DNA of 50,981 bases. Source: Pinguiococcus pyrenoidosus. Its lineage: Eukaryota; Sar; Pinguiophyceae; Pinguiochrysidales; Pinguiochrysidaceae. The notes beneath the pieces were generated by a model. That model did not search any database. It was not told the origin of the DNA and was given only the letters and a program-made list of their open reading frames with translations. The DNA is taken from NCBI GenBank assembly GCA_019677205.1, contig JAAMXY010000294.1, positions 1 through 50,981 of the forward strand, written 5' to 3'. Shown piece by piece: positions 39,381 to 49,239 of the stretch; position 1 is the stretch's first letter, and every line of letters begins with the position of its first letter. The translations under genes and the position numbers were made by a program.

Positions 39381-41020
39381 TTGTCCCCAAAATACAAGAT
39401 GACCTTCGATGATATTGATGATCTCGACGTGACCCTTGTTTTGCGTTTTTGACAGGATCGTTTGCGACGCCGCCTCCAAAGATGCGGCAGCTTAAAGCAC
39501 CTTTCCACGACCTTGGCTCGGACCCGCTGACCACCGATCTCTCCCAGAGACTGATTGGGAAAGATGTGGGCAACCTCGATGAGTTCTACGGGAAGCTGCA
39601 GCACGAAAGGCCGCCGCCATTTGCGAACGTCTTCTTGAACCCCAACGCGACGGGAAGCGTGTCCTCGAGTGCGGTGGAGGGCTCTCCCCAGATCGCCGTT
39701 AATAGCGGCCCTCCCACGACATCCAGCAACAGCCGAAGCGAGGCAAGACGGTAATCACATCAACGCTAGCGTTACTGCTGTGATCAACCGGAGACGCTTT
39801 ATGGAAGCACGGTTGTTCATCGCCTAGGCGGGGCGAAGACGGCACGTTGCAAGCGAAGGACAAGGACGAAACGCTTGATACGGAGAAGACTGCGTCGCCG
39901 TTTTCTCGTGGTCGGCGGCGACTGCTGGGCCCTGGCGTGCACAACAAGTCCAGTAGCTCTGTTGGCTCAAGGGAGGAAAGCGCAGCAGAACTGCGAGTAA
40001 GTCGTTCGGGAAAGTACAAAGGACGCAGCATGCTGACACTCCGCATTTGCTACCATGTCTGGTATCATCTCATTTCGTATCTCACAGGCTCGATTAGAGC
40101 GAGTTTTCGAGTCGCTCCGCTTCTCGGCGAAAGACCAATGTGAGCTCCTTGCCAAGTACTGTGATATTCACAAAGCCAAGGTAGCTTTGCATGAGACGAG
40201 GAGGAATGAGATGGCACGCGTTTCAACCGTCGCTTCTTCGTGGCCGTCCCGTCGAAGTCATTGGCACCTCGCTGACTCCTATGTCCCTCTCTAGGACTTT
40301 CAAGATCGAGTCAGCGTCTGGGAGAAAGCCGCGATCGTTGTCAATGCTCGAGAAAAGGTTGTGGACTTCCTTGACGGCTATGCTGCGGAGGAACATCGAT
40401 CGCTTCAATCCCTGTTTACCGATGCCGAGAGGGACGAGCTCCTGGGCCAGGGAATTCACGTGCAGGTACTATGCCAGGCATGATGGATCCTGGTCGTGTG
40501 CTTCCAACCTTAGCCTGGGCTGGCCATCTTGTGAAAGGTTCCCGACGCCGTCTCGCAGATCGAAGGGGCATCCAGTGAAGAGCGCTTTGTCCTTGCCAAG
40601 AAGCGTCTCGAGGCTTCGGGCGACAAAGGCGAGCATGAGCATGGGAATGAGGAGCATGGCAAGGCTGGTACGTGGAGCCACTTCACAGGATCTGAAAGTC
40701 TATGGTTTAGATTGCTAGTGCTGAAGGATTCTGAAGTATGCCTAACCAAATCATTTGCCCGCGCCTGGCTTCAAGGTGGACATCGATCCGTCTATTCTCG
40801 CATTCTCGAGGTCATGCAGGCAGACGCAGAAAGCGCCACCCGCGCAGCTGTTGACTATCTATGCCGATGGAAGGCTCTCCTTGACCACGCGGCGCAAGAG
40901 CTGGCCAGCGAGATCGAAGCTCACGGAGATGTGCTCTTGTACGACGGGAGACCGTATGCGACAGTGATGCACGCGCAGCAGGCGCGAAGCACTCCACGCA
41001 CCGGTCAGCACGGCGATTGA
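38100..41020 (+). CDS. Large helical protein of unknown function
   Basis: Eight exons: 38100-39121, 39197-39309, 39456-39750, 39828-39996, 40088-40180, 40295-40465, 40538-40667, 40776-41020. They give 745 residues (744 if the second ATG is used) with consistent phases at all seven junctions. The first 300 residues are helical and charged: RDHIKWAADRRRN, QLLHHLGDVEYIYWHYKDAV, YVDGVARKLREQIQRRLEQM, YMAALFHVLRMADIESRILA. A basic segment rich in Lys, Arg and Ser follows. A second helical part covers exons 5-8 (RLERVFESLRFSAKDQCELL, VWEKAAIVVNAREKVVDFLD, YLCRWKALLDHAAQELASEI). I recognise no family. Composition suggests a coiled-coil or cytoskeletal protein; that is a guess. Its last 16 coding bases overlap those of the opposite-strand WD40 gene. 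Confidence 0.7.
39336..39376. repeat. (TC)n microsatellite in an intron
   Basis: About twenty uninterrupted TC dinucleotides in the intron 39310-39455. At 146 bp, this is the longest intron of its gene. Confidence 0.9.
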
Positions 41021-42703
41021 CCGTTCGCGAGCATTTGCGGATGCATCACGAACACTGCGCCGGAATTCTCCAGCGCAAGCGCAACCCGTCCTGTCGCGTC
41101 GCACACCGTGATTGCACACCCATCTCGAGCATCGCCGTCATCGTCACCGGGGAGCTGGCCTCGAGAGATGACGCGTCCACCTTTGGTGAGAAACACTTTC
41201 GCGTGAGAGGCGCTGCACACGTGGCCGCTCCTGACGAAGCACTCGGGAGACACGGGGCGTACCTGCTGGATTCAGGATCTCCTCGCCCTTCAAGAGTTCA
41301 TACAGGCTCAGCCTTCCGCTTCGTTCACCGCACGAGATGACGAAGGTATCTGTCTGTTGGCGCGTGCTGAGGTAGAATCTAGGGTGGTGGATGGCGCTCC
41401 GGAACGTGGCCCTCGAAGACGCGTGACCGAGCAGACAGGCTGCCGGTTGCTCTGGCTTGCGGATGTCGAAAACCTTGATGATCGGGTCCATCCCCGCGGT
41501 CATCAGGTAATGATCGCAAGTGGGGTGCCATTCCACTGAATGGGGTTTCACGTGGGCATCTTCGACGCGAAAGATGCTCCCGGCGGGCTTGCCCCGTGCA
41601 TCGAACGCTTGCACGACTCCGTCAGTTGCGGCGCTCGCGAAGACGTGCTCGGCCTGCAAGGCTACGGCTTTCACGACGCCGTCATGTACGTCGTGGAAGG
41701 CCTGGAGGATGGCAAAACGCTCGTCGCTCAGACTGGAGAGGCACACCCCTTTGTCCTTCCCGCCCGTTGCAATTACAGCTCCGTTTCCGAAGCTCTTGCA
41801 GGACATGGAAAAGATTCCCCTTGGTCTACCAGAGTCCGCTCCGCAGTTCGGGTTGATCGCTGCTCGGACTCGCGGAACGTCGTTCGCAGTCTTCAGCAAG
41901 TCCCAGAGTATCACTTTCCCGTCGTTTGCGCTGGTCAGCAGGTTGGAGCCGTCGCCGAGGGGAAAGCAAGCCGAAGAGATCCATCCGGTATGGGCTTTCC
42001 AGGCCAGCAACGGCTGCGTGTCCTCTCCTTGCGAAAGCCTCGCAGTCGGCGCGGACCAGACAGCCGCGAGACCTCCTGCCCCGCCGCCAGCCAGCAGAGC
42101 ACTTTCAGAATTGCTGAACGCCAGCGTGTACAGTCGATCCAAACGCGCAGGGCAGAGGAGCGGCTCTTCGCTGTGTAGCTCGAAGCCTCTCACTTCCGCA
42201 AAGCTGCTGTCAGCAAGTGGCGTGGACGAGCGTGCAACGTCGAGCATGTATCTTCTCACAGAGCTGTCATCAAAATCGACTTCTGCCTCTGCCTCTGCCT
42301 CTGCTTCTGCTTCAGCTTCTGCTTCTGGTTCCTTTGTCTCCGATTGCCAGTCCTGGGCAAGGAGAGCATCGCGATTCTCCGCATGGAGGTTGGATTGGTC
42401 GGCGTTTTCCTTTTCAGCAGAAGCCCGACGCCGCGAAGATCTCCTCAGCGGAAGTTGGCTCGCCGGAGCGGCCGGTCGCTTGCGCTTCTTGTTGCTGGAG
42501 AGTTTTGTGGGCCTCGCGAGGGATCGCTTGGACTCAAAAAGGCCCAGATCGGCCAAGAAAGCGGAGTTTCGGCGAATGTTCTCCGCGCGGATCTTTTCGT
42601 AGTCCTCTTCGTCAGATGCCTCAGGCGACTCGTGCTCCGGAGAAGGGGGAGATTCCGCCTCTTGTGGACGCTGAAAGAAGCCGACGAGGCTGGTCTGCTT
42701 CAT
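41005..42703 (-). CDS. CMR1/WDR76-like WD40 protein with N-terminal PIP box
   Basis: Two exons, 41263-42703 and 41005-41180, give 538 residues. I chose ATG 42703 because the protein then begins MKQTSLVGFFQ. This is a complete PCNA-interaction motif, Q-x-x-L-x-x-F-F, at the very N-terminus, as in several replication and repair proteins. ATGs at 42859 and 42961 are also in frame. Next comes DYEKIRAENIRRNSAFLADL, the conserved N-terminal helix of CMR1/WDR76/DDB2-like proteins. It is followed by basic stretches (SSNKKRKRPA, LRRSSRRRA), an Ala-Glu repeat, and a WD40 propeller (AWKAHTGWISSACF, GKVILWDLL, VVQAFDARGKPAGSIF, VEWHPTCDHYLMTAG, IIKVFDIRK). Family members bind DNA or chromatin and damaged-DNA or CUL4-DDB1 complexes. 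The PIP box suggests loading at replication or repair sites, which is inference. The promoter faces CAND1, a regulator of cullin ligases. Confidence 0.88.
42274..42331. repeat. Hexamer repeat coding an Ala-Glu run
   Basis: Tandem CTCTGC/TTCTGC-type hexamers on the plus strand encode (EA)n in the WD40 protein on the minus strand, between its basic region and propeller. Confidence 0.85.
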
Positions 42704-43028
42704 GGTCGCTTTTGCGAGCGGTGCAGCGCCAGTCCGGAGCAGTTGGAGGGACGCGAGATCCGCATCTTGGTTTGAATCAGTTTTGGCGGGAAACCCCAAC
42801 GGCAGCCATTTCTTATTTTCATCGCGAGTTTTCGAACTCCGCGAAGATCCAACGCTCATAATATCAGATAGAACCGGCCGTAGTCGAAGATATAACCGGA
42901 AGCAGCAAATCCGGAGATGGCTGGCAATCCCAGCAGCCATCTGTTCAGTACAACCCTTCATTTCAGATACTCCTCCCTTCGCGGCTGCGCTGCGCGCCCA
43001 CTGCGCCGGGAATATCGATTGGGCAAAG
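42704..43028. promoter_or_regulatory. Divergent promoter region between the WD40 gene and CAND1
   Basis: 325 bp between the proposed ATGs; only 68 bp if the WD40 protein starts at 42961. An ATTGG lies at 43018-43022, just before the CAND1 ATG. No TATA box is visible. Confidence 0.4.
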
Positions 43029-46000
43029 ATGGCGGCGCATGTTCTGAATTCTCTGGTGGAGAAGACGTCTCATTGGGACAAAGATGAGCGATATATGGCG
43101 ACTTACGACCTGTGCTCCGAGCTCGGAAAAGACAGCGAACTAGATGTAAGAGCTCCGGCCCCATCCCTCGAAGAGATTGACAGGAGAAGCCGTGAGACGC
43201 TCTCCATCTGTCCATTGTGCTCCCCGTGTTTCTTTTAGAAGTCGATGCTTCTGCTCGGCTGTGAGATGAGAAGCAAATCAGGCGGAACGGCGGAGGCGGC
43301 TTCGATGGGGGGATCCAGGCCACGCAACGTGATCCTGAGTCTTATTCTGTTCCTCTCCGACGCAGGTGGCGATGGAAAGGCGCATCTGTACTGCCGTGCT
43401 GAAGCAGCTGGATGACGTGTCCAACGACGTGCAGAGTATCGCGGTGAAATGCCTCGGCATCCTGATGAAGAAGGTGCAGCATGAGCAGGTGGTCGAGATC
43501 AGCGAGAAGCTCTGCACGCTCATCCTCACTGGCCGCGACGAGCTACGAGACATCTACAGCATTGGGCTGAAGACGCTCATCACCGACATGCCTCGCGAGA
43601 CGGGACGCTTTGTGGCGCAGTACCTAACGGAGCAGCTAGTTCGCGGCGCGTCGCAGGAGGAGAACACGGATGTGAAGCTCGTCTGCCTGGACAATCTGGC
43701 GGATCTGCTGCGGCGCTTCGGGGACGAGTCCGCCAGGCGGCATGCCGAGATCGTGGACATGTCCATCCTTCAGCTGCAAAGCGATCGGCAGGTCGTCCGC
43801 AAGCGAGCCACCGCGTGCATGGGCGCGATCGCGACATCGCTCAGCGAGGATCTTCTCGAGCATCTCGTCACCACGCTGCTCCGGCGGATCGAGGAGACGA
43901 AGAAAGAGGATGAAGCGGCCACCCTGGTGCAGGCAATCGGCACCGTGAGCCGCACGGTCGGCTTCCGCATGGCCCGGCACCTTGACGCCATGGTCCCTCT
44001 GTTTCTGAGAACTTGTGGAGATGTCGACGACGAAGGAGAAGGCGGTGAACAGCTGAACGACCTACGAGAGAGCTGCTTCCAAGCCTTCACCGCGCTCCTG
44101 ATTCGCTGTCCTAAGCAGATCGTTCCCCATCTGGACACCATTTTGCAGGCGAGCCTCACGTTCATGTGCTATGATCCGAACTACACCTACGAAGATGATG
44201 ACGAGGACGCCGACATGGAGGAGGACGAGGAATACGACGAAGAGTATGACGATGATGACTATCAGGGCAGCGATGACGACGATAGCAGCTGGAAAGTGCG
44301 GCGCAGCGCGCTGAAAACGCTGGAGTCCATCATCCTGAATCGGCCGGAGATGCTCTCGCGCCTCTTCAGCGAGTGCGGCCCGGCGCTGATCAAGTGGTTC
44401 AAAGAGCGAGAGGAGATGGTGCGCCTGGACGTCATCGCGTGCTACCGAGCTCTCGTGGAGATGGCGATAAAGGTACACGGAATCAAAGCGGCGGCACCCA
44501 ACGACGGCAACGCGATGGAAATCGTTGATGAGGCCCACTCCAGCACGGCAACCCCAATTCGCATCCTCGAGGGCCAGGTGCCCCAGCTTGCGAATGCGTC
44601 CGTGAATCAGCTCAAGGGAAAGAGCATCAAGACCAAGTCTGCGATCGCCGGGGTGCTCACCTCGGTGTGCACGTGCATCGCAGATTGCTTGGCAGATGAC
44701 ATCCCAAGGATCGTGGCGGTCCTACGGGACGCGCTGGATGACAAGAAGGCCGCGCAGGTCTTCAAGCTCGACGTTCTGACCTTCCTGCGGATCGCGATGG
44801 AGCGGCATGCCCCCCCGGTCTTCCATGGTCAGCTAGTCGACGTCACGCAGATCTGCGAAAGGTGCGCGGCGGAGGATTGGTACAAGGTCACTTCGGAAGC
44901 CTTGAGGCTGGCCGTCGTCATTGCGCGCATCCTGCGGCCGATCGCGCTCTACAGGAGCTCAGAAGACCAGGGACTCTCCGCCAAAGGGGAGCTCCTCGCC
45001 GATCAGGCCTTCCCCGACTACGCGAGCCTCGTGGGGCCCTTGCACCAGTGCATTCTTCCCCGGCTTCGCGAGCATGACATTGACCAGGAGATCAAGGAGT
45101 GCGCGATCGCCGCGGCAGGCGCGCTAGTCCGTCACTGCGGAGACGCTCTCGACAAGGCCAAGGTGGATGCGCTGCTGGGCCTCATCATGGAGAGGCTCCG
45201 CCACGAGACCAGCCGCCTTTCTAGCCTGCGCGCGCTTGCTGGCATCGCCACCTCACCTCTGAACATCGACCTGGGCGACGTCAAGCCCGCGGCGATGGGA
45301 GAGCTTTGCGGCTTCCTCCGACAGCAGAATCGCGCGTTGAAGCAGAATGCGCTGCAGGCCCTGTCTGCCCTGAGCAACCACGCTTCGGAGGGGTCTTCTG
45401 CGCTGGACGCGGCGTTGTACCAGGCAATCCTTCAGGAGCTCGCTCCGCATGTTGCAGACGACGATCTCCGCACTGCGCAGCTCGCGCTGCATTTGACGGT
45501 CGACGTCCTCAAGGTCTGTCCGGAGGCCGGAGAGGTGGTGACCAGTCACGTGCTGCCCAGAGCCGTGTCCCTTGCAAGATCCCCGGTGCTTCAGGGCGGC
45601 GCTCTCGAGGCGCTGCTGCAGCTGTTTCGGGAGCTCGTGCTTCTGAATGCGCCCGGTGCATCGTTTGATGACCTGCTGGTTGATCTGAAGGAAGGCGCTC
45701 AGGGGGAGCTTCCCAGGGAATCGCTGGTGAACATTGCGTGCGGCATTGCCGCAATCTGCGCCGTCACCACGGCCGAGAAGCGCAACGCGGCGATGCAGGA
45801 CTTCCTCCGGGACGTCGAGGGCGACTCGGAGCAAGCCCAGCAGCTTGGACTCCTCTGCGTGGGGGAGATCGGGCGCCGCACGGACTTGAGCGGCCTCGAG
45901 GATGTCCATCCCCGTGTCCTCAGGGCCTTTGAGAGCCCATCGGAGGATACCAAGGCTGCCGCGGGCATCGCGTTGGGTGCCTTGAGCGCAGGGAATGCGG

Positions 46001-47025
46001 CCTTCTATCTGCCCAAGGTCCTCGACGTCGTGAATCAGGCTACGAACCGGTATCTGGCCCTGACCTCGCTGAAGGAGCTCATCGTGACGTACGCTAGACC
46101 GACGTCGGATCCATCCGTCTTGCTCCCACACGTGGATTCCTTGATTCCGGCGCTGATGGCGCACTGTGAAAGCGACGACGAGGCGGTGCGCAGCATCGTG
46201 GCGGAGTGCCTTGGCGTACTGGTCGTGCTTGCGCCAGACGCGGCCATCCCTCCGATCCAGGATGTTCTGGGCAGATCCATCTCGTCGGCGACGCCGGACG
46301 GAGCCTGGAAGACGAGATGGACCTTGGCCACCGCCATGAAGTTTGCCATGGGCCCCCGGGCTCCGGTGGGGCCGATTCGTGGCGTGATGCCGGACTTCCT
46401 GCAGCTGCTCCGGGACCCAAACCTGTCCGTCAAGCGCGCGGCTCTGCTGATGCTGAATAGTGCGCTGCACCACCAAAGCGTGGTGCTGGCAGATCAAGTC
46501 CCCGACACGGTGATGCCTGCGCTGTTGGAAGTCTTCGACATCTTCATCGAACGAGTCGTCGATCTGGGACCCTTCAAGCACAAGGTCGACGATGGGCTCC
46601 CGCTTCGCAAGGCGGCTCTATCGTGCGTGTACACCGGCTTGGATCGGATCCCGGACAAGCTCGACATTCCCGCGCTGATGCCGAAGCTTGCGCAGGCCTG
46701 TGGAGACAAGGCGGAGGACATGTGCCTCCTCGCGCATCAGGTCGTGATCAAGGTGAGCTTGGTGCATCCGGGGGCGCTTCTCGGAAGTGCGGATGCCGTG
46801 CTCGGCCCGCTAGAGACGGTGCTCAACAAGAAGCAGAAGCAGGCCCAAGCCGGGCACGAAGTTGAGCGCAGAAATGAGCTGCTTCGCAGTGCGCTCCGTG
46901 CCTTGCTCACCATCAACTCCATCGACAAGAACAAGGAGATCCGACGATTGCAGGATATTCTGGAGAAGGCGTCCAAGAAGGAGCACTTGGCGGAGATGAT
47001 GGCCGCTGAAACGGCACAGAAATAG
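43029..47025 (+). CDS. CAND1: CAND1, cullin-associated NEDD8-dissociated protein
   Basis: Two exons, 43029-43145 and 43366-47025, with a 220-bp intron, give 1258 residues, close to the roughly 1230 of animal and plant CAND1. HEAT repeats run through the whole protein. The start (LVEKTSHWDKDERYMATYDL) and the second segment (VAVKCLGILMKK-type helices, DIYSIGLKTLITDMP) match the CAND1 N-terminus. A strongly acidic insert (residues about 314-347, EDEDADMEEDEEYDEEYDDDD in part) is followed by SSWKVRRSALKTLESII, the same arrangement as in human CAND1. The C-terminal TIP120 domain includes GPFKHKVDDGLPLRKAALSC. CAND1 binds cullin-RBX1 that lacks NEDD8 and exchanges substrate receptors on SCF-type ubiquitin ligases. 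Nearly the whole protein is in one exon. Confidence 0.96.
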
Positions 47026-47064
47026 GACCCTGTGCAAGCGGTGGCATCCTGAAAGGAAGAAAGC

Positions 47065-47140
47065 ATTGCGTTTCTTTCTGCCTCGCGCACGTATTGCGTT
47101 TCTCTGCCTAGCGCTCGTGTTGCGTGCTTCTTCCTAGCGG
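47065..47140. repeat. Three degenerate copies of a 22-28-bp unit
   Basis: Units begin ATTGCGTTTCTTTCTGCC, ATTGCGTTTCTCTGCC and GTTGCGTGCTTCTTCC and each ends in a GCGC-rich part. They fill the gap between the stops of CAND1 and the next minus-strand gene. Confidence 0.75.
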
Positions 47141-47141
47141 G

Positions 47142-48029
47142 CTAGGGATGCTTCGATTCCGCCACGCACCGCCGATCTCTCTTCATGCGCCGGAAGCGTT
47201 GGGACTGGGGATTCGTTCCACGAAGAAGGGCGGCTCCATCCCAGTCCTTTCCTTTAAATGCTCGGTCGTCTCGAAGCAGGCGGACGTTTGCCGTGATGCC
47301 CGGTTCGTTCGCGTTCTCCACGTGGCAGATCTTGTACGCGCCGGCGTTCAAGAGCTTGTTGGTGAGATTGGCCAGCTCCATGTTGCTGAAGCCCTGATCC
47401 TCGAGGAACATGCTTCTCGGCGCGACATCCTCGCTCACGAATCGTCCAAGCATCGGCCGACGCCCCGGCCTGCGCCCCTTGCTTGCAGCCTTGGCGTTCT
47501 GGACGGCTTCGTCCGTTTGTAGCCGCGGCGGGGGCTTGGGAAACACGACCTGGAAGCGCGCGATCCGCTCTGCGCGATATTTCTGGACAACCTTTTGGAA
47601 GTCGTGGAACGAGACCATCTGCTCTGCGTCAAGTGGCAGCTGCCCAAGCAACCTCAGCATCTCGGCCTTGCTGAGCTGCGGCATCATGCTCCTGCCGCGG
47701 GCGAGGCGCATCTTGGCATCAGCTTGAGCGACCACTTCCTCCATCTGCTGGGCGGAGAGAGTGAAGAGGTCCTGGTCCTCCTTCAAGTATACGTGCAGGA
47801 TGTCTTCCCTCTCGAAGTGCCGGCACATTTCGTCCAGCTCGTAAGGCTGCAGCACGTGCGTAAACTTCTGGCCACCGAGCAGCTGCCCACCCACAACGGG
47901 CCCGTAGAGCGCCACGGCGAACATTCTGCCCGTGCTCAGGGGATGCTGCAAACTCTTTGGAAAGCAAAAGCTCAGGATATCGCGCACGGAAAGCTTTGCG
48001 GCTCTTCCGTCCGCTCTTGCCGCTGCCAT
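47142..48029 (-). CDS. Protein of unknown function with a degenerate EF-hand-like segment
   Basis: A single exon of 295 residues from ATG 48029. The frame extends a little further upstream but only to a GTG. The segment LRLLGQLPLDAEQMVSFHDF, followed by QKVVQKYRAERI, has the helix-loop-helix look of a degenerate EF-hand, without a full set of calcium ligands. The N-terminal part includes FPKSLQHPLSTGRMFAVALY, and the C-terminal part has a basic run SKGRRPGRRPMLGRF. There is no signal peptide or membrane segment. I do not recognise the family. Composition is even and coding-like across the full length, so I think the gene is real. It is convergent with CAND1, with 116 bp between stops. Confidence 0.65.
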   Translation of the reverse strand: MAAARADGRAAKLSVRDILSFCFPKSLQHPLSTGRMFAVALYGPVVGGQLLGGQKFTHVLQPYELDEMCRHFEREDILHVYLKEDQDLFTLSAQQMEEVVAQADAKMRLARGRSMMPQLSKAEMLRLLGQLPLDAEQMVSFHDFQKVVQKYRAERIARFQVVFPKPPPRLQTDEAVQNAKAASKGRRPGRRPMLGRFVSEDVAPRSMFLEDQGFSNMELANLTNKLLNAGAYKICHVENANEPGITANVRLLRDDRAFKGKDWDGAALLRGTNPQSQRFRRMKRDRRCVAESKHP

Positions 48030-49239
48030 GGCCACTGGAGCCAGCGTCCAACTACCACCACATCACATGGCCAACCAAGAGAACCCTCTCCCTCGAGAAC
48101 TGGTTTCACCACGGGAGCAGCATCCTGGGCTGGTGATGCAGTATGAGAAGCATTGCCGCGCTTTGGCCTCGTGGGATTTTTTTACCTGCTTCTCTTGCGG
48201 AACTCCTCTCCTCTCCTGCACAATTTCATGAAATTGACGCTCTCCCGTTTCCCGGGAGATTCCACATTCCGCATTCCACATTCCGCATTCCCTTCCGATG
48301 AAACCTGGAGTCTTCCAAACCTGAATTCCTATTCCAGAATGACAAGTCGAATTCTCTGAAATTGCGAAGAGGGGAAAAGTCGATGCTGACAATTCAGTGA
48401 CTTTCGGTCATCCAAATTGATGACAGTGGCGATGGCTGCCTCGCGACCTCTCGTTGCCGTTCAAACGACGGCCTCCGAAGGTTGTGTCGGTGTACATCAC
48501 CGGCAGCAACTACCCGTCTCAGTATGTGATCTCCAGAGAAGCACAGAGGTGTCTGCACCTCTGCTCGTGACTTCCAAAGGACTTCCGGTGGTTTCAGCGT
48601 GCGCCAATGCGGCGCTCTGCCCTCAGAGCAGGTGATCATCTGACGGCGGCAGGCCACGGTCCTCTCTGGAGTTTCATGTGTCTTAGAGATTAGAAGAAAG
48701 ATGCCGCCCCAGACTGAATTCTGATGACTGGCACTACACCTGTGTTTATGAAAGACGCGCACAAAGCATGCAAAGCTCCAGAGAAGCGGTGGATGCCTTC
48801 TGAAGGGCGCAACGTCCCGTTTCGCATCGTTCACGCAGCGAAGAAAAACTCACCATCTGTGCACCGTTCCAGGTCTCTGCTGCTTCCGAGAGGCTGAAGA
48901 GCCGCCGAAGAGCGGGAGCGCGTCTTGGACGTCAACGCAGCTCCACGGTGACCTATCGAATGCGGCTTCGGGGAGCAATGACCAGTCCGTCGGAGAGGGT
49001 TGCGAGGCCGTGGCCGCGAGCGTGTAGCAACCGCAACCTCCAGTGCTTCGGGGCGTCAGGGCGTGACACGCAAAGAAGAAGCTTTTATCTTGAGCTTGTA
49101 TGGTTTTGGGGGGCTGCACAAAAGAGGGTTCGGCCATCTGGTCGTCAAGCACCGTCAAGGCTCGCGCGCTTGAACCCAAGGTCGCAGCGACTGGCTCTTC
49201 ATCTACAGACCAATCGCTATGATCTGCCTGCCGCGCGCG
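48030..49239. other. Intergenic, no gene recognised
   Basis: About 1.2 kb upstream of the unknown gene and downstream of the WIPI gene (both minus strand). Short frames on both strands show no family resemblance. A heptamer array lies at 48259-48292. Confidence 0.45.
48259..48292. repeat. Tandem heptamers ATTCCAC/ATTCCGC
   Basis: Five alternating copies of ATTCCAC and ATTCCGC, about 230 bp upstream of the unknown gene that starts at 48029. Confidence 0.75.

Noticed and set aside
45253-46581. 442-codon open frame antisense to CAND1
   Set aside because: Same codon-bias shadow. The sense strand is a clear CAND1 HEAT-repeat protein.
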